DNA from: Frigoribacterium sp. MEB024
GTDB lineage: Bacteria; Actinomycetota; Actinomycetes; Actinomycetales; Microbacteriaceae
NCBI RefSeq assembly: GCF_000878135.1
Contig: NZ_JXQZ01000032.1
Coordinates: 124,001 to 188,000 of the forward strand
Direction: 5' to 3'
Length of the DNA: 64,000 bases
Numbering within the stretch: the stretch's first letter is position 1; each line of letters starts with the position of its first letter. The translations under genes were made by a program, and so were the position numbers. This document shows positions 52,541 to 62,393 of the stretch, in pieces. Under the pieces are notes generated by a model, which saw only the letters and a list, made by a program, of their open reading frames with translations, made no database searches and was not told the origin of the DNA.

Positions 52541-54202
52541 TCAGTGGCCTTCGTCGTGGTGCGATGCCTCGATCTCGGAGCGCTTCACCGGGGCGATGCG
52601 GTCCTCGAAGAAGAACGACGACGCCGATGCACGGGCCCGCTGCAGAGCCGTGATCTTGCCGTTGGCGTTCGGTCGGACCATGAGGGGCTCGTACTCGTTG
52701 AAGTCGAGGAGACGCCAGCGCTCGTACTCGTCGAGCTGCTCGTGCACCTCGATGTACTCACCACCGGGCAGACGGACGATGCGTCCCGACTCGTAGCCGT
52801 GCAATGCGATCTCGCGGTCTTTCTTCTGCAGGGCGAGGCAGACACGCTTCGTGACCCAGAAGGCGATGAACGGGCCGATAATCAGAGCTGCCTGGCAGGC
52901 ATGGATCACGTAGTTCAACGACAGGTGGAAGTGGGTCGCCATGATGTCGGAGCTCGCCGCCGCCCAGAGACTGGCGTAGAACACGATGCCGGCTGCACCG
53001 ATGGCGGTACGTGTCGGGGCGTTGCGGGGGCGGTCGAGGATGTGGTGCTCGCGCTTGTCGCCGGTCACCCAGGCCTCGAAGAACGGGTAGAGCAGGACGA
53101 CGACGATGAAGAGACCGAGCACCGTGATCGGCACGAGGATGTTCATCGAGACCGTGTAGCCGAAGGCGACGAACTCCCAACCCGGGGGCACGAGGCGCAG
53201 GGCCCCGTCGGCGAAGCCGATGTACCAGTCGGGCTGGGTACCTGCCGACACGGGGGAGGGGTCGTAGGGCCCGTAGTTCCAGATGGGGTTGATCGTGAAC
53301 AGCGAAGCGATCAGGACGATCACGCCGAAGACGATGAAGAAGAATCCACCGGCCTTCGCCGCGAACACGGGCATGACAGGCACGCCGACGACGTTCTGGT
53401 TCGTCTTGCCGGGGCCGGCGAACTGCGTGTGCTTGTTGATGATCAGCAACAGCAGGTGCACGCCCAGGAGGGCGATCAGCAGCGCGGGCAACAGCATGAT
53501 GTGCAGCGAGTAGAACCGGCCGACCATGTCGGTACCCGGGAACTCGCCACCGAACACGAGGTAGGAGATCCAGACGCCGATCACGGGGATGCCCTTGATC
53601 ATGCCGTCGATGATGCGCGCGCCGTTGCCGGAGAGGAGGTCGTCAGGAAGCGAGTACCCGGTGAAGCCCTCGGCCATCGCGAGGATCCACAGCGTGAAGC
53701 CCACGACCCAGTTGATCTCCCGAGGCTTGCGGAAGGCGCCGGTGAAGTAGACGCGCAGCATGTGCAGCATGATCGCCGCGACGAAGAGCAGTGCAGCCCA
53801 GTGGTGGATCTGGCGGAACAGAAGGCCACCACGGATGTCGAACGAGATGTCGAGCGTCGACGCCATGGCGGCCGACATGTTGAGGCCCTTGAGCGGAACG
53901 TACGAACCGTTGTAGTTGACCTCAGCCATCGAGGGCTGGAAGAAGAACGTCAGGAACGTGCCCGAGAGCAAGATGACGACGAACGAGTAGAGCGCGACCT
54001 CGCCCAACATGAACGACCAGTGGTCGGGGAAGATCTTGCGACCCACCTCTTTGACCAGGCCGGACATGCTCGTGCGCTCGTCGATGTAGTTCGCCGTGGC
54101 ACCGAGGAACTTGTTGGTCTTCGTCGGTGCGAAGGCAGGAGCCTTGCCGATGTTCTCGGACGTGGCCGGTTCGGCACCGTGTGCCGGTGTGGTGGTGATC
54201 AC
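52541..54202 (-). CDS. qcrB: Cytochrome bc complex cytochrome b subunit
   Basis: A 553-residue membrane cytochrome b of the bcc complex. Heme-ligand histidines lie in 'QIHHWAALLFVAAIMLHMLR' and 'ALLIALLGVHLLLLIINKHT'; the Qo-site region is near 'LFTINPIWNYGPYDPSPVS' (PEWY-like position). Eight hydrophobic segments are expected; the C-terminal 120 residues are a charged cytoplasmic extension common in actinobacteria. It oxidises menaquinol and passes electrons to the Rieske protein and cytochrome cc. GTG 54202 overlaps qcrA (GTGA). Confidence 0.95.
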   Translation of the reverse strand: MITTTPAHGAEPATSENIGKAPAFAPTKTNKFLGATANYIDERTSMSGLVKEVGRKIFPDHWSFMLGEVALYSFVVILLSGTFLTFFFQPSMAEVNYNGSYVPLKGLNMSAAMASTLDISFDIRGGLLFRQIHHWAALLFVAAIMLHMLRVYFTGAFRKPREINWVVGFTLWILAMAEGFTGYSLPDDLLSGNGARIIDGMIKGIPVIGVWISYLVFGGEFPGTDMVGRFYSLHIMLLPALLIALLGVHLLLLIINKHTQFAGPGKTNQNVVGVPVMPVFAAKAGGFFFIVFGVIVLIASLFTINPIWNYGPYDPSPVSAGTQPDWYIGFADGALRLVPPGWEFVAFGYTVSMNILVPITVLGLFIVVVLLYPFFEAWVTGDKREHHILDRPRNAPTRTAIGAAGIVFYASLWAAASSDIMATHFHLSLNYVIHACQAALIIGPFIAFWVTKRVCLALQKKDREIALHGYESGRIVRLPGGEYIEVHEQLDEYERWRLLDFNEYEPLMVRPNANGKITALQRARASASSFFFEDRIAPVKRSEIEASHHDEGH

Positions 54203-55266
54203 TTTTCGCGCTCCCAGAAGCTCGGGCCCACAGGTTCGTGGAAGTCGCTCTGCGCGACGAGGTAGCCGTCGGCGTCGACCGTGATGGGCAGCTGCGGCAG
54301 GGGGCGCTTGGCGGGCCCGAAGATGACTTCGCAGTTATTCGTCACGTCGAACGTGGACTGGTGGCAGGGGCAGAGCAGGTGGTGTGTCTGCTGTTCGTAG
54401 AGGGCCACGGGGCACCCGACGTGCGTGCAGATCTTGGAGTAGGCGACGATTCCGTCGTACTGCCAGTCTTCGCGTCCTTCGGCCGGATTGAGGTCTTCCG
54501 GCTTGAGGCGCATGAGAAGGACGGCCGCCTTGGCTTTCTCTTCCAGCAGGTGTTCTGATTCGTTGAGGTTCTCGGGGATGACGTGGAACACGGAACCGAG
54601 GGTGACGTCCGACGCCTTGATGCGCGTGCCGGAGGGGTCGGCGGCGAGGTGCATGCCTTCTTCCCACAGTGTGTGGCGCAGGACGGCATTGGGGTCTTCG
54701 GCCGGGGCGAGGTCGCGGAACAGCACGACGGCAGGCAGGGGAGTCGCGACGAGTGCACCGATCAGGCTGTTGCGAATGAGCGAACGGCGACCGAAGCCGC
54801 TCTCGTGGTTGCCCAGCGCGAAGACCTCGACGGCTTTCTCACGCGTCGGCTCGGAGCCGCGCGTGTCGTGGCGCATCTCGGTGATCTCTCGAGCCGGCAT
54901 GAGCGTCTTGGACCAGTGCACCGCACCGATTCCGACCGACAGCAGGCCGAGGGCGATGCCGAGCCCCAGGAACAAGTTGTTCAGTCGGACCGAGCCCGAA
55001 TCGCCCGACGTGATCGGGAACGCGACGTAGGCGCCGATGGCGGCGATGCTTCCGACGATCGACAGGAAGAAGAACAGGCTGACCTGACGCTCGGCACGTT
55101 TCTCGACCTTGGGGTCGATGTCGGTGACGCGATCGCGGTGAGGCGGCTCGCCCGGGTTCTGGAACACGTCGGACGTCACGACCGCCGTGCCGGCCGAGAC
55201 CTGTCGAGGCTCGCGCTTCTCGACAGCCGAGCCCGCCGTGGGGGCCTCGTCGTCGTGCTCTGCCAT
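54199..55266 (-). CDS. qcrA: Rieske iron-sulfur subunit of the bcc complex
   Basis: A 355-residue protein. Three membrane segments in the first half (actinobacterial type) precede the [2Fe-2S] domain with 'CTHVGCPVALYEQ' and 'LLCPCHQSTFDV' (two Cys, two His). It carries electrons from menaquinol to the diheme cytochrome QcrC. ATG 55266 is 37 bp after qcrC; its stop overlaps the qcrB start. Confidence 0.95.
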   Translation of the reverse strand: MAEHDDEAPTAGSAVEKREPRQVSAGTAVVTSDVFQNPGEPPHRDRVTDIDPKVEKRAERQVSLFFFLSIVGSIAAIGAYVAFPITSGDSGSVRLNNLFLGLGIALGLLSVGIGAVHWSKTLMPAREITEMRHDTRGSEPTREKAVEVFALGNHESGFGRRSLIRNSLIGALVATPLPAVVLFRDLAPAEDPNAVLRHTLWEEGMHLAADPSGTRIKASDVTLGSVFHVIPENLNESEHLLEEKAKAAVLLMRLKPEDLNPAEGREDWQYDGIVAYSKICTHVGCPVALYEQQTHHLLCPCHQSTFDVTNNCEVIFGPAKRPLPQLPITVDADGYLVAQSDFHEPVGPSFWEREK

Positions 55267-55303
55267 TGATTCTGCCTTTCGTGAAGTACGGAGAGAACGC
55301 GGG

Positions 55304-56119
55304 TCAGTTCGACCGGGCGGTCAACCAGATGGTGATCGCGACGATCGCACCGAGCCCGAAGATCCAGATGAAGAGACCTTCGGCGACGGGGCCGAGGCTC
55401 CCGAGCTCGAATCCACCCGGCGACGGGTTGTTCTCGACGTACTTGAGGTACGTGATGATGTCGGCCTTGTCTTGAGGCGACAGGTTGAGGTCGTTGAAGA
55501 CCGGCATGTTCTGCGGGCCCGTCTGCATGGCCTCGTAGATGTGGTGCGCGGTCACGCCGTCCAGTGCAGGGGCGAACTTGCCCTGGGTGAGAGCACCGCC
55601 CGCGCCGGCCACGTTGTGGCACATGGCGCAGTTGATGCGGAACAGCTCGGCACCGTTGGTCGTGTCGCCGTCGGCCTGGAGCAACGACTCGTCGGGGATC
55701 GCAGGGCCGGGGGCGAGCGACGCGACGTAGGCGGCCATGGCGGCGACCTGCTCGTCCGAGAACTGCGTCGGCTTCTGCTCGGCCTGCGGGCCGTTGACAG
55801 CCATGGGCATGCGGCCCGTTCCGACCTGGAAGTCGACCGAGGCGGCGCCGACGCCGATGAGGCTCGGCCCGCTGTCGGTACCGGCCGCGCTCAGTCCGTG
55901 GCAGGTGGCACAGTTCGAGGCGAAGAGCTTCTGACCCTCGTCGATGCTCTGTTGCGAGGTCGCGGTCGCACTGCTTTCGTCCGCCGAGGCGGTCGAGGAG
56001 AAGAGCGCGTAGGCACCGCCTGTGGTGAGCAGACCGACGAGCAGCAGAGAGGCGGTGGCGACGGGGCCGCGACGGCCGGCCTTCTTGTTGCGTCGGGAGG
56101 ACGAGGTTCTCGTGAACAT
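55304..56119 (-). CDS. qcrC: Diheme cytochrome c subunit of the bcc complex
   Basis: About 271 residues. A basic N-terminus and membrane segment ('TASLLLVGLLTTGGAYALFS') lead to two cytochrome c domains with heme-attachment motifs 'CATCHG' and 'CAMCHN' and Met ligands; a C-terminal membrane anchor ends 'GLGAIVAITIWLTARSN'. It replaces a soluble cytochrome c and docks with CtaC, the supercomplex arrangement of actinobacteria. ATG 56119 is chosen; TTG 56137 (18 nt upstream, 3 bp from ctaE) is an alternative and neither has a clear ribosome site. Confidence 0.93.
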   Translation of the reverse strand: MFTRTSSSRRNKKAGRRGPVATASLLLVGLLTTGGAYALFSSTASADESSATATSQQSIDEGQKLFASNCATCHGLSAAGTDSGPSLIGVGAASVDFQVGTGRMPMAVNGPQAEQKPTQFSDEQVAAMAAYVASLAPGPAIPDESLLQADGDTTNGAELFRINCAMCHNVAGAGGALTQGKFAPALDGVTAHHIYEAMQTGPQNMPVFNDLNLSPQDKADIITYLKYVENNPSPGGFELGSLGPVAEGLFIWIFGLGAIVAITIWLTARSN

Positions 56120-56140
56120 GCTGTGCAGACGATCCAATGC

Positions 56141-56785
56141 CTATTTGAGGAGGTAGATGACGATGAAGAGGCCGATCCAGACCACGTCGACGAAGTGCCA
56201 GTAGTACGACACGACGATGGCCGTGGTCGCCTCTTTGTGCCCAAAGTTCTTGACCGCGTAAGCGCGACCGATGGTGAGCAGGAAGGCGATCAGACCACCG
56301 ATGACGTGGGCTCCGTGGAAGCCGGTCGTCATGTAGAAGGCCGAGCCGTACGCGCTCGAGCTGAGGGTGACGTGCTCGGAGATCAGGGTCGCGTACTCGA
56401 ACACTTGGCCGCAGACGAACACTGCGCCCATGGCGTAGGTGAGGAAGAACCATTCGACCATGCCCCAACGGCTGACCTGGAACAGACGGCCCGTGCGGTG
56501 CGGCTGCATGCGCTCGGCGGCGAACACACCGAACTGGCAGGCCACCGACGACAGCACCAGGGTGATGGTGTTGGTCAGCGCGAACGGCACGTTGTGCAGC
56601 GCCGTCTGATCGGCCCAGAGGCCGGGAGACGTCGAGCGAAGCGTGAAGTAGATCGCGAAGAGGCCGGCGAAGAACATGACCTCGCTGCCGAGCCACACGA
56701 TGGTGCCCACGGCAACCGTGCTGGGTCGGTTGACGACAGGGCCGCCAGAAGGTCTCGAGAGAGAGGTACTTGTCACGAGGTCCAT
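56141..56785 (-). CDS. ctaE: Cytochrome c oxidase subunit III
   Basis: A 214-residue polytopic subunit with five hydrophobic segments. The conserved '[17 protein letters not shown]' and the C-terminal '[19 protein letters not shown]' are subunit III signatures. It is the first gene of the ctaE-qcrC-qcrA-qcrB operon on the minus strand. ATG 56785 starts before '[20 protein letters not shown]'; longer in-frame extensions lack conservation-like sequence. Confidence 0.93.
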   Translation of the reverse strand: MDLVTSTSLSRPSGGPVVNRPSTVAVGTIVWLGSEVMFFAGLFAIYFTLRSTSPGLWADQTALHNVPFALTNTITLVLSSVACQFGVFAAERMQPHRTGRLFQVSRWGMVEWFFLTYAMGAVFVCGQVFEYATLISEHVTLSSSAYGSAFYMTTGFHGAHVIGGLIAFLLTIGRAYAVKNFGHKEATTAIVVSYYWHFVDVVWIGLFIVIYLLK

Positions 56786-56841
56786 TATGCCTGGTAAGTC
56801 GCCTTGGGTTTGCGCTCGAAACCCCGGGTCGGGAATTTCCC

Positions 56842-56872
56842 TTGACGCCGAGACATCGGAGTGCCTTATGCT
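56842..56872 (+). promoter_or_regulatory. Candidate trpD promoter
   Basis: TTGACG (56842-56847) and TATGCT (56867-56872) are good -35 and -10 matches but 19 nt apart, slightly long. The leader would be about 12 nt. Confidence 0.45.
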
Positions 56873-56891
56873 CCGCCGGTAGCCTGGGGCC

Positions 56892-57947
56892 ATGACTTCC
56901 GAGCTCACCTGGCCCTCGATCATCGACGCGCTCCTCACCGGGCGCGACCTCTCGATCAGCGAGGCCACGTGGTCCATGGAGCAGGTCATGACGGGCGACG
57001 TCACCCCCGCTCAGCTCGGAGCCTTCCTGGTCGCCCTTCGCGCCAAGGGTGAGACCGTGGACGAGATCGTCGGCTTCCGCGACGCCGTCCTCGCCCACGC
57101 CGTGCCCCTTCCGGTCGACAGCATGGCGGTCGACATCGTCGGGACGGGTGGTGACCGGTTCGGTACGGTGAACGTCTCGACCATGGCCTCTGTCGTGGTC
57201 GCGGCGACCGGAGTTCCGGTCATCAAGCACGGCAACCGTGCGGCGAGCTCGTCGTCCGGTTCCTCCGACGTGTTGTCGGCCCTCGGCATCGACCTCACGA
57301 TCGGGGCCGACCGTGTGGCGGAGGTCCTCAAGGAAGCAGGGTTGACCTTCGCCTTCGCGGCTGCTTTCCATCCGGGCTTCGGCAATGCCGCCGCCGTGCG
57401 CCGCGAGATCGGCGTCCCGACGGTCTTCAACTTCTTGGGGCCTCTCGTGAACCCCGCACGACCCGAGGCGAGCGCCGTCGGTGTCGCCTCGCTCGAGAAG
57501 GTGCCGCTCATCGTCGGGGTGTTCCAGACCCGGGGCGCGACGGCACTCGTGTTCCGCGGTGACGACGGCCTGGACGAGCTGACCACGACCGGTCACAGCC
57601 ACATCTGGGAGGTCACCGGTGGGTCGGTGACCGAGCACGACCTCGATCCCCTCGAGTTGGGCATCCCGCGTGCGCGCATCTCCGACCTCGTCGGCGGGAA
57701 CGCGGCGCACAATGCGGGCATCGCCCGTGAGGTGCTCGCGGGGGAGCGCGGTCCGGTCCGCGACATCGTGCTGCTCAACGCCGCCGCCGGACTGGTGTCG
57801 TACGGGCTGGCGGCCGACCCGGGCCAGCGCGAACGGCCGCTCCTCGCCCGTTTCCGGGAGCAGCTGGACGTCGCGGCCCGGGCCGTCGACTCGGGGGCGG
57901 CCATTGCGAAACTGGACCAGTGGGTGGCGGCGACCCGCGCCTCCTGA
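56892..57947 (+). CDS. trpD: Anthranilate phosphoribosyltransferase
   Basis: A 351-residue enzyme transferring phosphoribose from PRPP to anthranilate in tryptophan synthesis. Motifs are '[19 protein letters not shown]' (PRPP loop), '[17 protein letters not shown]', '[20 protein letters not shown]' and '[16 protein letters not shown]'. No other trp gene is linked here; next to ctaE is the usual actinobacterial location. The last codons (CGC GCC TCC TGA) are a copy of the CCGCGCCTCC motif. Confidence 0.95.
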   Translation: MTSELTWPSIIDALLTGRDLSISEATWSMEQVMTGDVTPAQLGAFLVALRAKGETVDEIVGFRDAVLAHAVPLPVDSMAVDIVGTGGDRFGTVNVSTMASVVVAATGVPVIKHGNRAASSSSGSSDVLSALGIDLTIGADRVAEVLKEAGLTFAFAAAFHPGFGNAAAVRREIGVPTVFNFLGPLVNPARPEASAVGVASLEKVPLIVGVFQTRGATALVFRGDDGLDELTTTGHSHIWEVTGGSVTEHDLDPLELGIPRARISDLVGGNAAHNAGIAREVLAGERGPVRDIVLLNAAAGLVSYGLAADPGQRERPLLARFREQLDVAARAVDSGAAIAKLDQWVAATRAS

Positions 57948-57984
57948 GACGCACCGCGCCTCCTCGCGTCGAGGGGGCGGACGA

Positions 57985-58014
57985 CGAAGGGCCCGTCCTG
58001 TCGGACGGGCCCTT
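57985..58014. terminator. Bidirectional terminator between trpD and glpK
   Basis: A perfect 13-bp stem, GAAGGGCCCGTCC (57985-57997) with GGACGGGCCCTTC (58002-58014), closes on TGTC. Confidence 0.9.
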
Positions 58015-58025
58015 CGCGCGGGGGA

Positions 58026-59546
58026 TCAGTTGACGTCGTCGTCGACCCAGTCGAAGGTCTTCGTGACGGCCTTCTTCCAGAGACGCAGCGTGCGGTCACG
58101 CTCGTCGGCGTCGATGTTCGGGGTCCAACGCTTGTCTTCCTGCCAGTTGGCACGGAGGTCGTCCAGGGTCTCCCAGAAGCCGACCGCGAGACCGGCGGCG
58201 TAGGCCGCTCCGAGCGCGGTGGTCTCGGCGACCACCGGACGGACGACCGGGACGTCGAGGATGTCGGCCTGGAACTGCATGAGCGCGTCGTTGGCGGTCA
58301 TGCCGCCGTCGACCTTGAGCTCGGTCAGGTCGACGCCCGAGTCGGCGTTGACCGCGTCGAGCACCTCACGGGTCTGGAACGCGGTCGCCTCGAGGGCGGC
58401 ACGGGCGATGTGGCCCTTGTTGACGTACCGGGTGAGACCCACGAGAGCACCTCGCGCGTCCGAACGCCAGTAGGGCGCGAACAGGCCCGAGAACGCGGGC
58501 ACGAAGTAGACCCCGCCGTTGTCCTCGACGGTCTTGGCCAGCTCTTCGACCTCAGGAGCCGAGCCGATCATGCCCAGGTTGTCGCGCAGCCACTGGATCA
58601 ACGAGCCCGTGACCGCGATGGACCCCTCGAGGGCGTAGTGCGGTGCCGCGTCGCCGAGCTTGTAGCCCAGCGTCGTGAGCAGCCCGTTCTTCGAGTGGAC
58701 GATCTCTTCGCCCGTGTTGAAGATCAGGAAGTTGCCGGTGCCGTACGTGTTCTTCGACTCGCCCTGGTCGAAGGCGGCCTGGCCGAACGTGGCTGCCTGC
58801 TGGTCTCCGAGGATGCCGGCGATGGGCACCTCGCGCAGCAGGCTCGAGGCCTCGACCGTGCCGTAGACCTCGGACGAGCTCTTGATCTCGGGGAGCATCG
58901 ACCTCGGCACGTCGAACGCCTCGAGGATGTCGTCGCGCCACTCGAGCGTCTCGAGGTCCATGAAGAGGGTGCGCGAGGCGTTCGTGACGTCGGTGACGTG
59001 GACGCCGCCGTCGGTGCCGCCGGTGAGGTTCCAGAGGACCCAGGTGTCGGTCGTGCCGAACAGCAGGTCGCCTGCCTCGGCCTTCTCGCGGGCGCCCTCG
59101 ACGTTCTCGAGGATCCAGACGACCTTCGTGCCCGAGAAGTAGGTCGCGAGCGGCAGGCCGACGATCGGCTTGAAGCGTTCGACGCCACCGTCGGCGGCCA
59201 GGCGGTCGACGATGGGCTGCGTGCGGGTGTCCTGCCAGACGATGGCGTTGTAGACGGCCTTGCCGGTGGTCTTGTCCCAGACCACGGCGGTCTCGCGCTG
59301 GTTGGTGATGCCGACGGCCTTGATGTTGTGGCGCGTGATGTCGGCACGGGAGAGGGCCTGGCCGATGACCTCGCGGGTGTTCTCCCAGATCTCGGCGGGG
59401 TCGTGCTCGACCCAACCGGCGCGGGGGAAGATCTGCTCGTGCTCTTTCTGGCCGGTGGCCACGATCGAGCCCGAGTGGTCGAAGATGATGGCGCGGGTGC
59501 TGGTCGTTCCCTGGTCGATGGCCAGGACGTAGTCGGTGTCGCTCAC
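58026..59546 (-). CDS. glpK: Glycerol kinase
   Basis: A 506-residue FGGY kinase producing glycerol 3-phosphate. The N-terminal ATP site '[16 protein letters not shown]', '[14 protein letters not shown]', '[16 protein letters not shown]' and '[14 protein letters not shown]' are all characteristic. GTG 59546 has AAGGAGTT upstream. The long upstream open frame is an artefact. It follows glpF by 158 bp; a hairpin lies between them. No glpD is present in the window, so the next oxidation step must be encoded elsewhere. Confidence 0.97.
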   Translation of the reverse strand: MSDTDYVLAIDQGTTSTRAIIFDHSGSIVATGQKEHEQIFPRAGWVEHDPAEIWENTREVIGQALSRADITRHNIKAVGITNQRETAVVWDKTTGKAVYNAIVWQDTRTQPIVDRLAADGGVERFKPIVGLPLATYFSGTKVVWILENVEGAREKAEAGDLLFGTTDTWVLWNLTGGTDGGVHVTDVTNASRTLFMDLETLEWRDDILEAFDVPRSMLPEIKSSSEVYGTVEASSLLREVPIAGILGDQQAATFGQAAFDQGESKNTYGTGNFLIFNTGEEIVHSKNGLLTTLGYKLGDAAPHYALEGSIAVTGSLIQWLRDNLGMIGSAPEVEELAKTVEDNGGVYFVPAFSGLFAPYWRSDARGALVGLTRYVNKGHIARAALEATAFQTREVLDAVNADSGVDLTELKVDGGMTANDALMQFQADILDVPVVRPVVAETTALGAAYAAGLAVGFWETLDDLRANWQEDKRWTPNIDADERDRTLRLWKKAVTKTFDWVDDDVN

Positions 59547-59647
59547 GGGTGGAACTCCTTCGTCGTTGATGGATGCGGCTCGCACGGAGGCCCGGGTCGG
59601 TCCATTCGAGCGGACGGGCCCGAGCCTCTGCTGGGAGCGGGTGGATC

Positions 59648-59690
59648 GATCGGCGTCGGCCGGCCCGGGGGGAGCCGGCCTCGACCGATC
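59648..59690 (-). promoter_or_regulatory. Hairpin between glpF and glpK
   Basis: An interrupted 17-bp stem: GATCGG and GGCCGGC (59648-59664) pair with GCCGGCC and CCGATC (59674-59690), leaving an internal bubble. It could protect glpF mRNA or lower glpK read-through. Confidence 0.4.
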
Positions 59691-59704
59691 AGTGTGTCGC
59701 CGGG

Positions 59705-60442
59705 TCAGGCGGCGAGGGGGAGGAGCGGGAAGGACAGCAGCGCCGCGAGGGAACCGCCGACGAGAGGGCCGACGACCGGCACCCAGGCGTAGGACCAGTC
59801 GCTGCCGCCCTTGCCCTTGATGGGCAGGAACGCGTGGGCGATGCGGGGTCCGAGGTCTCGGGCGGGGTTGATGGCGTAGCCGGTCGGGCCACCGAGCGAT
59901 GCACCGATCCCGACCACGAGCAGCGCGACGGCCAGGCCGCCGAGCGGGCCGAGGTTGGCGGCGTTCGGGGAGGCGCCGTTGGTGATGGCGATGATCGTGA
60001 AGACCAGGACGAAGGTGCCGATGATCTCGGTGACGAGGTTCCAGCCGTAGTTGCGGATGGCGGGGCCGGTCGAGAACACGCCCAGCTTCGTGGCCGGGTC
60101 GGGCTCCTCGTCGAAGTGCTGCTTGTAGGCCAGCCAGACGACGACCGCGCCGATGATGGCACCGACCATCTGCGCCGCGACGTACACGAGGAACGCGGCG
60201 AACGTGATGTTGCCGAGGATCAGCTGCGCGATGCTGACGGCCGGGTTGAGGTGTGCCCCGGAGGAGTACGAGGCCAGGATGCCGACGAAGACCGCGAGGC
60301 CCCAGCCGAAGTTGACCATGAGCGTGCCGCCGTTGAAGCCCTTCGTCTTCGTCAGGGCGACGTTGGCGACGACACCGCCACCGAGGGTGAGCAGCAATGC
60401 GGTGCCCACCGTTTCTGAAAGAAAAATCAATCCCAGGTTCAC
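59705..60442 (-). CDS. glpF: Glycerol uptake facilitator (aquaglyceroporin)
   Basis: A 245-residue MIP channel with six membrane segments. The two half-helix NPA motifs are '[13 protein letters not shown]' and '[12 protein letters not shown]'; Asp after the second NPAR marks glycerol-selective members. It lets glycerol enter for phosphorylation by GlpK. The GTG 60442 start follows a TTGACA-type promoter on the minus strand. It is divergent from dhaK with a 198-bp shared control region. Confidence 0.95.
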   Translation of the reverse strand: MNLGLIFLSETVGTALLLTLGGGVVANVALTKTKGFNGGTLMVNFGWGLAVFVGILASYSSGAHLNPAVSIAQLILGNITFAAFLVYVAAQMVGAIIGAVVVWLAYKQHFDEEPDPATKLGVFSTGPAIRNYGWNLVTEIIGTFVLVFTIIAITNGASPNAANLGPLGGLAVALLVVGIGASLGGPTGYAINPARDLGPRIAHAFLPIKGKGGSDWSYAWVPVVGPLVGGSLAALLSFPLLPLAA

Positions 60443-60471
60443 GTCGACCTTCCTTGTCGTACGGCGGGGCG

Positions 60472-60500
60472 ACAGTGCACCCGCGGTGAGCGTGTGTCAA
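60472..60500 (-). promoter_or_regulatory. Probable glpF promoter
   Basis: On the minus strand TTGACA (60500-60495) and CACTGT (60477-60472) are spaced 17 nt; the -35 is perfect, the -10 weak. Confidence 0.55.
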
Positions 60501-60511
60501 CACCTTAGTGC

Positions 60512-60521
60512 TGTGATCACA
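60512..60521. promoter_or_regulatory. Palindrome TGTGATCACA upstream of glpF -35
   Basis: A perfect 10-bp palindrome, 11 bp upstream of the glpF -35 box. It resembles fused CRP half-sites but lacks the 6-bp spacer of a true CRP/GlxR site. Confidence 0.45.
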
Positions 60522-60548
60522 TGCGACGAGAAGGAAAGATCAGGTGTT

Positions 60549-60562
60549 TGCACATATGTGCA
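60549..60562. promoter_or_regulatory. Palindrome TGCACATATGTGCA upstream of dhaK
   Basis: A perfect 14-bp palindrome, 78 bp before the dhaK start and 39 bp (centre to centre) from the TGTGATCACA site. It is a strong operator candidate, for example for a SorC/DeoR- or GntR-type sugar-catabolic regulator; the regulator gene is not in the window. Confidence 0.6.
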
Positions 60563-60640
60563 GGAGGGGGTCCTGGGAGTAGGTTGAGCGGCAGCCTGGT
60601 GCACCCGAGCACCGTCTCCGGCGCCGAGAAAGGGACTTCG

Positions 60641-61642
60641 ATGAAGAAGCTCATCAACGATCCGTCCGACGTCGTCGACGAGGCCGTGGCCGGCTTCGGC
60701 GCAGCGCACGCCGACCTGGTGGTCGTCTCGCACGATCCGACGTTCGTCCGCCGTTCGGCGACCCCCGTGCCGGGCAAGGTCGCGCTCGTCAGTGGCGGCG
60801 GCAGTGGTCACGAGCCCCTGCACGCGGGGTTCGTCGGCTACGGCATGCTGTCGGCCGCGGTGCCGGGACCGGTCTTCACGTCGCCCACGCCCGACCCGAT
60901 CGTCGCCGCCACGCAGGCGGTGGACGCCGGAGCAGGCGTCCTCTACATCGTCAAGAACTACACGGGCGACGTGCTCAACTTCGAGACGGCGGCCGACATC
61001 GCCGAGGCCGAGGGCATCACGGTCCGGACCGTGCTCGTCGACGACGACGTCGCGGTCAAGGACTCGCTGTACACCGCCGGCCGCCGTGGCGTCGCCGGCA
61101 CGGTCGTCGTCGAGAAGACCGCAGGGGCTGCCGCCGAGCGGGGCGACTCGCTCGACGCCGTCGCCGAGGTGGCCCGACGCACGAACGCGGCGACCCGGTC
61201 GATGGGCGTCGCGCTCACCGCGGGAACGGTGCCACATGCCGGTGAGCCGAGCTTCACGCTCGCCGACGACGAGGTCGAGATCGGCATCGGCATCCACGGT
61301 GAACCGGGCCGTGAGCGCATTCCCCTCGAGCCCGTCGACGCCATCGTCGATCGCCTGCTCGACGCCGTCACCGACGATCTGGGGCTCGCCTCCGGGGAGC
61401 GGGTGCTGCTCTTCGTGAACGGCATGGGAGGCACGCCCCTCGTCGAGCTGTACATCGCCTACCGTCGGGCGGCCGAGGCTCTCGAGGCGCGAGGCGTCGA
61501 GGTGTACCGCAGCCTGGTCGGCTCGTACGTCACGTCGCTCGAGATGCAGGGCATGTCGATCACGCTGACCCGTCTGGACGACGAGCTGACCGAGCTCTGG
61601 GACGCCCCGGTCGAGACCGTGGCGTTGCGCCGCGGCCGATAG
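60641..61642 (+). CDS. dhaK: Dihydroxyacetone kinase subunit DhaK
   Basis: A 333-residue substrate-binding subunit that holds dihydroxyacetone covalently on a histidine. The start '[18 protein letters not shown]', '[18 protein letters not shown]', and the histidine region '[20 protein letters not shown]' are diagnostic. With DhaL and DhaM it phosphorylates dihydroxyacetone from PEP through the PTS. ATG 60641 has AAAGGGA. It heads dhaK-dhaL-dhaM. Confidence 0.96.
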   Translation: MKKLINDPSDVVDEAVAGFGAAHADLVVVSHDPTFVRRSATPVPGKVALVSGGGSGHEPLHAGFVGYGMLSAAVPGPVFTSPTPDPIVAATQAVDAGAGVLYIVKNYTGDVLNFETAADIAEAEGITVRTVLVDDDVAVKDSLYTAGRRGVAGTVVVEKTAGAAAERGDSLDAVAEVARRTNAATRSMGVALTAGTVPHAGEPSFTLADDEVEIGIGIHGEPGRERIPLEPVDAIVDRLLDAVTDDLGLASGERVLLFVNGMGGTPLVELYIAYRRAAEALEARGVEVYRSLVGSYVTSLEMQGMSITLTRLDDELTELWDAPVETVALRRGR

Positions 61643-61740
61643 TCGTCTGCCCGGCCCCGGCCCCTCCACCTCGGCCCCCGACCGCGGGCACGAAGCACCG
61701 CACCACTGCACCACCGCACCACGAGAGGAACGACCACCGC

Positions 61741-62391
61741 ATGACACTCGACGCCACCTGGACCCGGGCCTGGATCGACCGGACGGCCGACGTCGTCGCC
61801 GCCGAGCACACGGCACTCAGCGAGCTCGACCGGCAGATCGGCGACGGCGACCACGGCGAGAACCTGTCGCGGGGCTTCACCGCCGTCCGGGCCAAACTCG
61901 CCGACCTCCCCACCGACGCGACGCCCGGGGCCGCGCTCAAGCTCGTCGCCACGACCCTCATCTCGACGGTGGGCGGCGCCTCGGGCCCCCTGCTCGGCAC
62001 TGCCTACCTGAAGGGGGCTGCCGCGCTGGGCGACGCCACCGAGCTGGACGCGGAGGCGCTGGTCGCCTTCCTCACGGCGGCCCGCGACGGCGTCGTGCTG
62101 AGAGGCAAGGCGGAGGTCGGAGACAAGACCATGATCGACGCGTGGACCCCGGCAGTCGACGCGGCGGCCGCCGCCGCTGCGGACGGGGCGTCGCCCGAGG
62201 CCGTCCTCCGCGCCGCAGCAGACGCCGCGGCGACCGGCGCCGCATCGACCGAACCCCTCGTCGCCCGCAAGGGTCGAGCCAGCTATCTCGGCGAGCGTGC
62301 CGTGGGTCACCGCGATCCCGGTGCGCAGTCCTCGTCCCTCATCATCGCCGCAGCGGCCGACGCCGCCGACGGCTCGAACAAGGAGTCCTGA
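61741..62391 (+). CDS. dhaL: Dihydroxyacetone kinase subunit DhaL (ADP-binding)
   Basis: A 216-residue nucleotide subunit with tightly bound ADP that is rephosphorylated by DhaM. The Mg-ADP motif 'QIGDGDHGENLSRGF' and 'SGPLLGTAYLKGA' are present. ATG 61741 has AGAGGAA; the 98-bp gap after dhaK contains a short CACCGCACCAC near-repeat. Confidence 0.95.
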   Translation: MTLDATWTRAWIDRTADVVAAEHTALSELDRQIGDGDHGENLSRGFTAVRAKLADLPTDATPGAALKLVATTLISTVGGASGPLLGTAYLKGAAALGDATELDAEALVAFLTAARDGVVLRGKAEVGDKTMIDAWTPAVDAAAAAAADGASPEAVLRAAADAAATGAASTEPLVARKGRASYLGERAVGHRDPGAQSSSLIIAAAADAADGSNKES

Positions 62392-62393
62392 GC

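Noticed and set aside
58026-60503. 825-codon open frame joining glpK to the antisense of glpF
   Set aside because: The glycerol kinase begins at GTG 59546 with a good ribosome site; the extension runs through glpF in another frame.
60512-60521. CRP/GlxR binding site
   Set aside because: The palindrome TGTGATCACA lacks the 6-bp spacer between half-sites that CRP-type dimers need.
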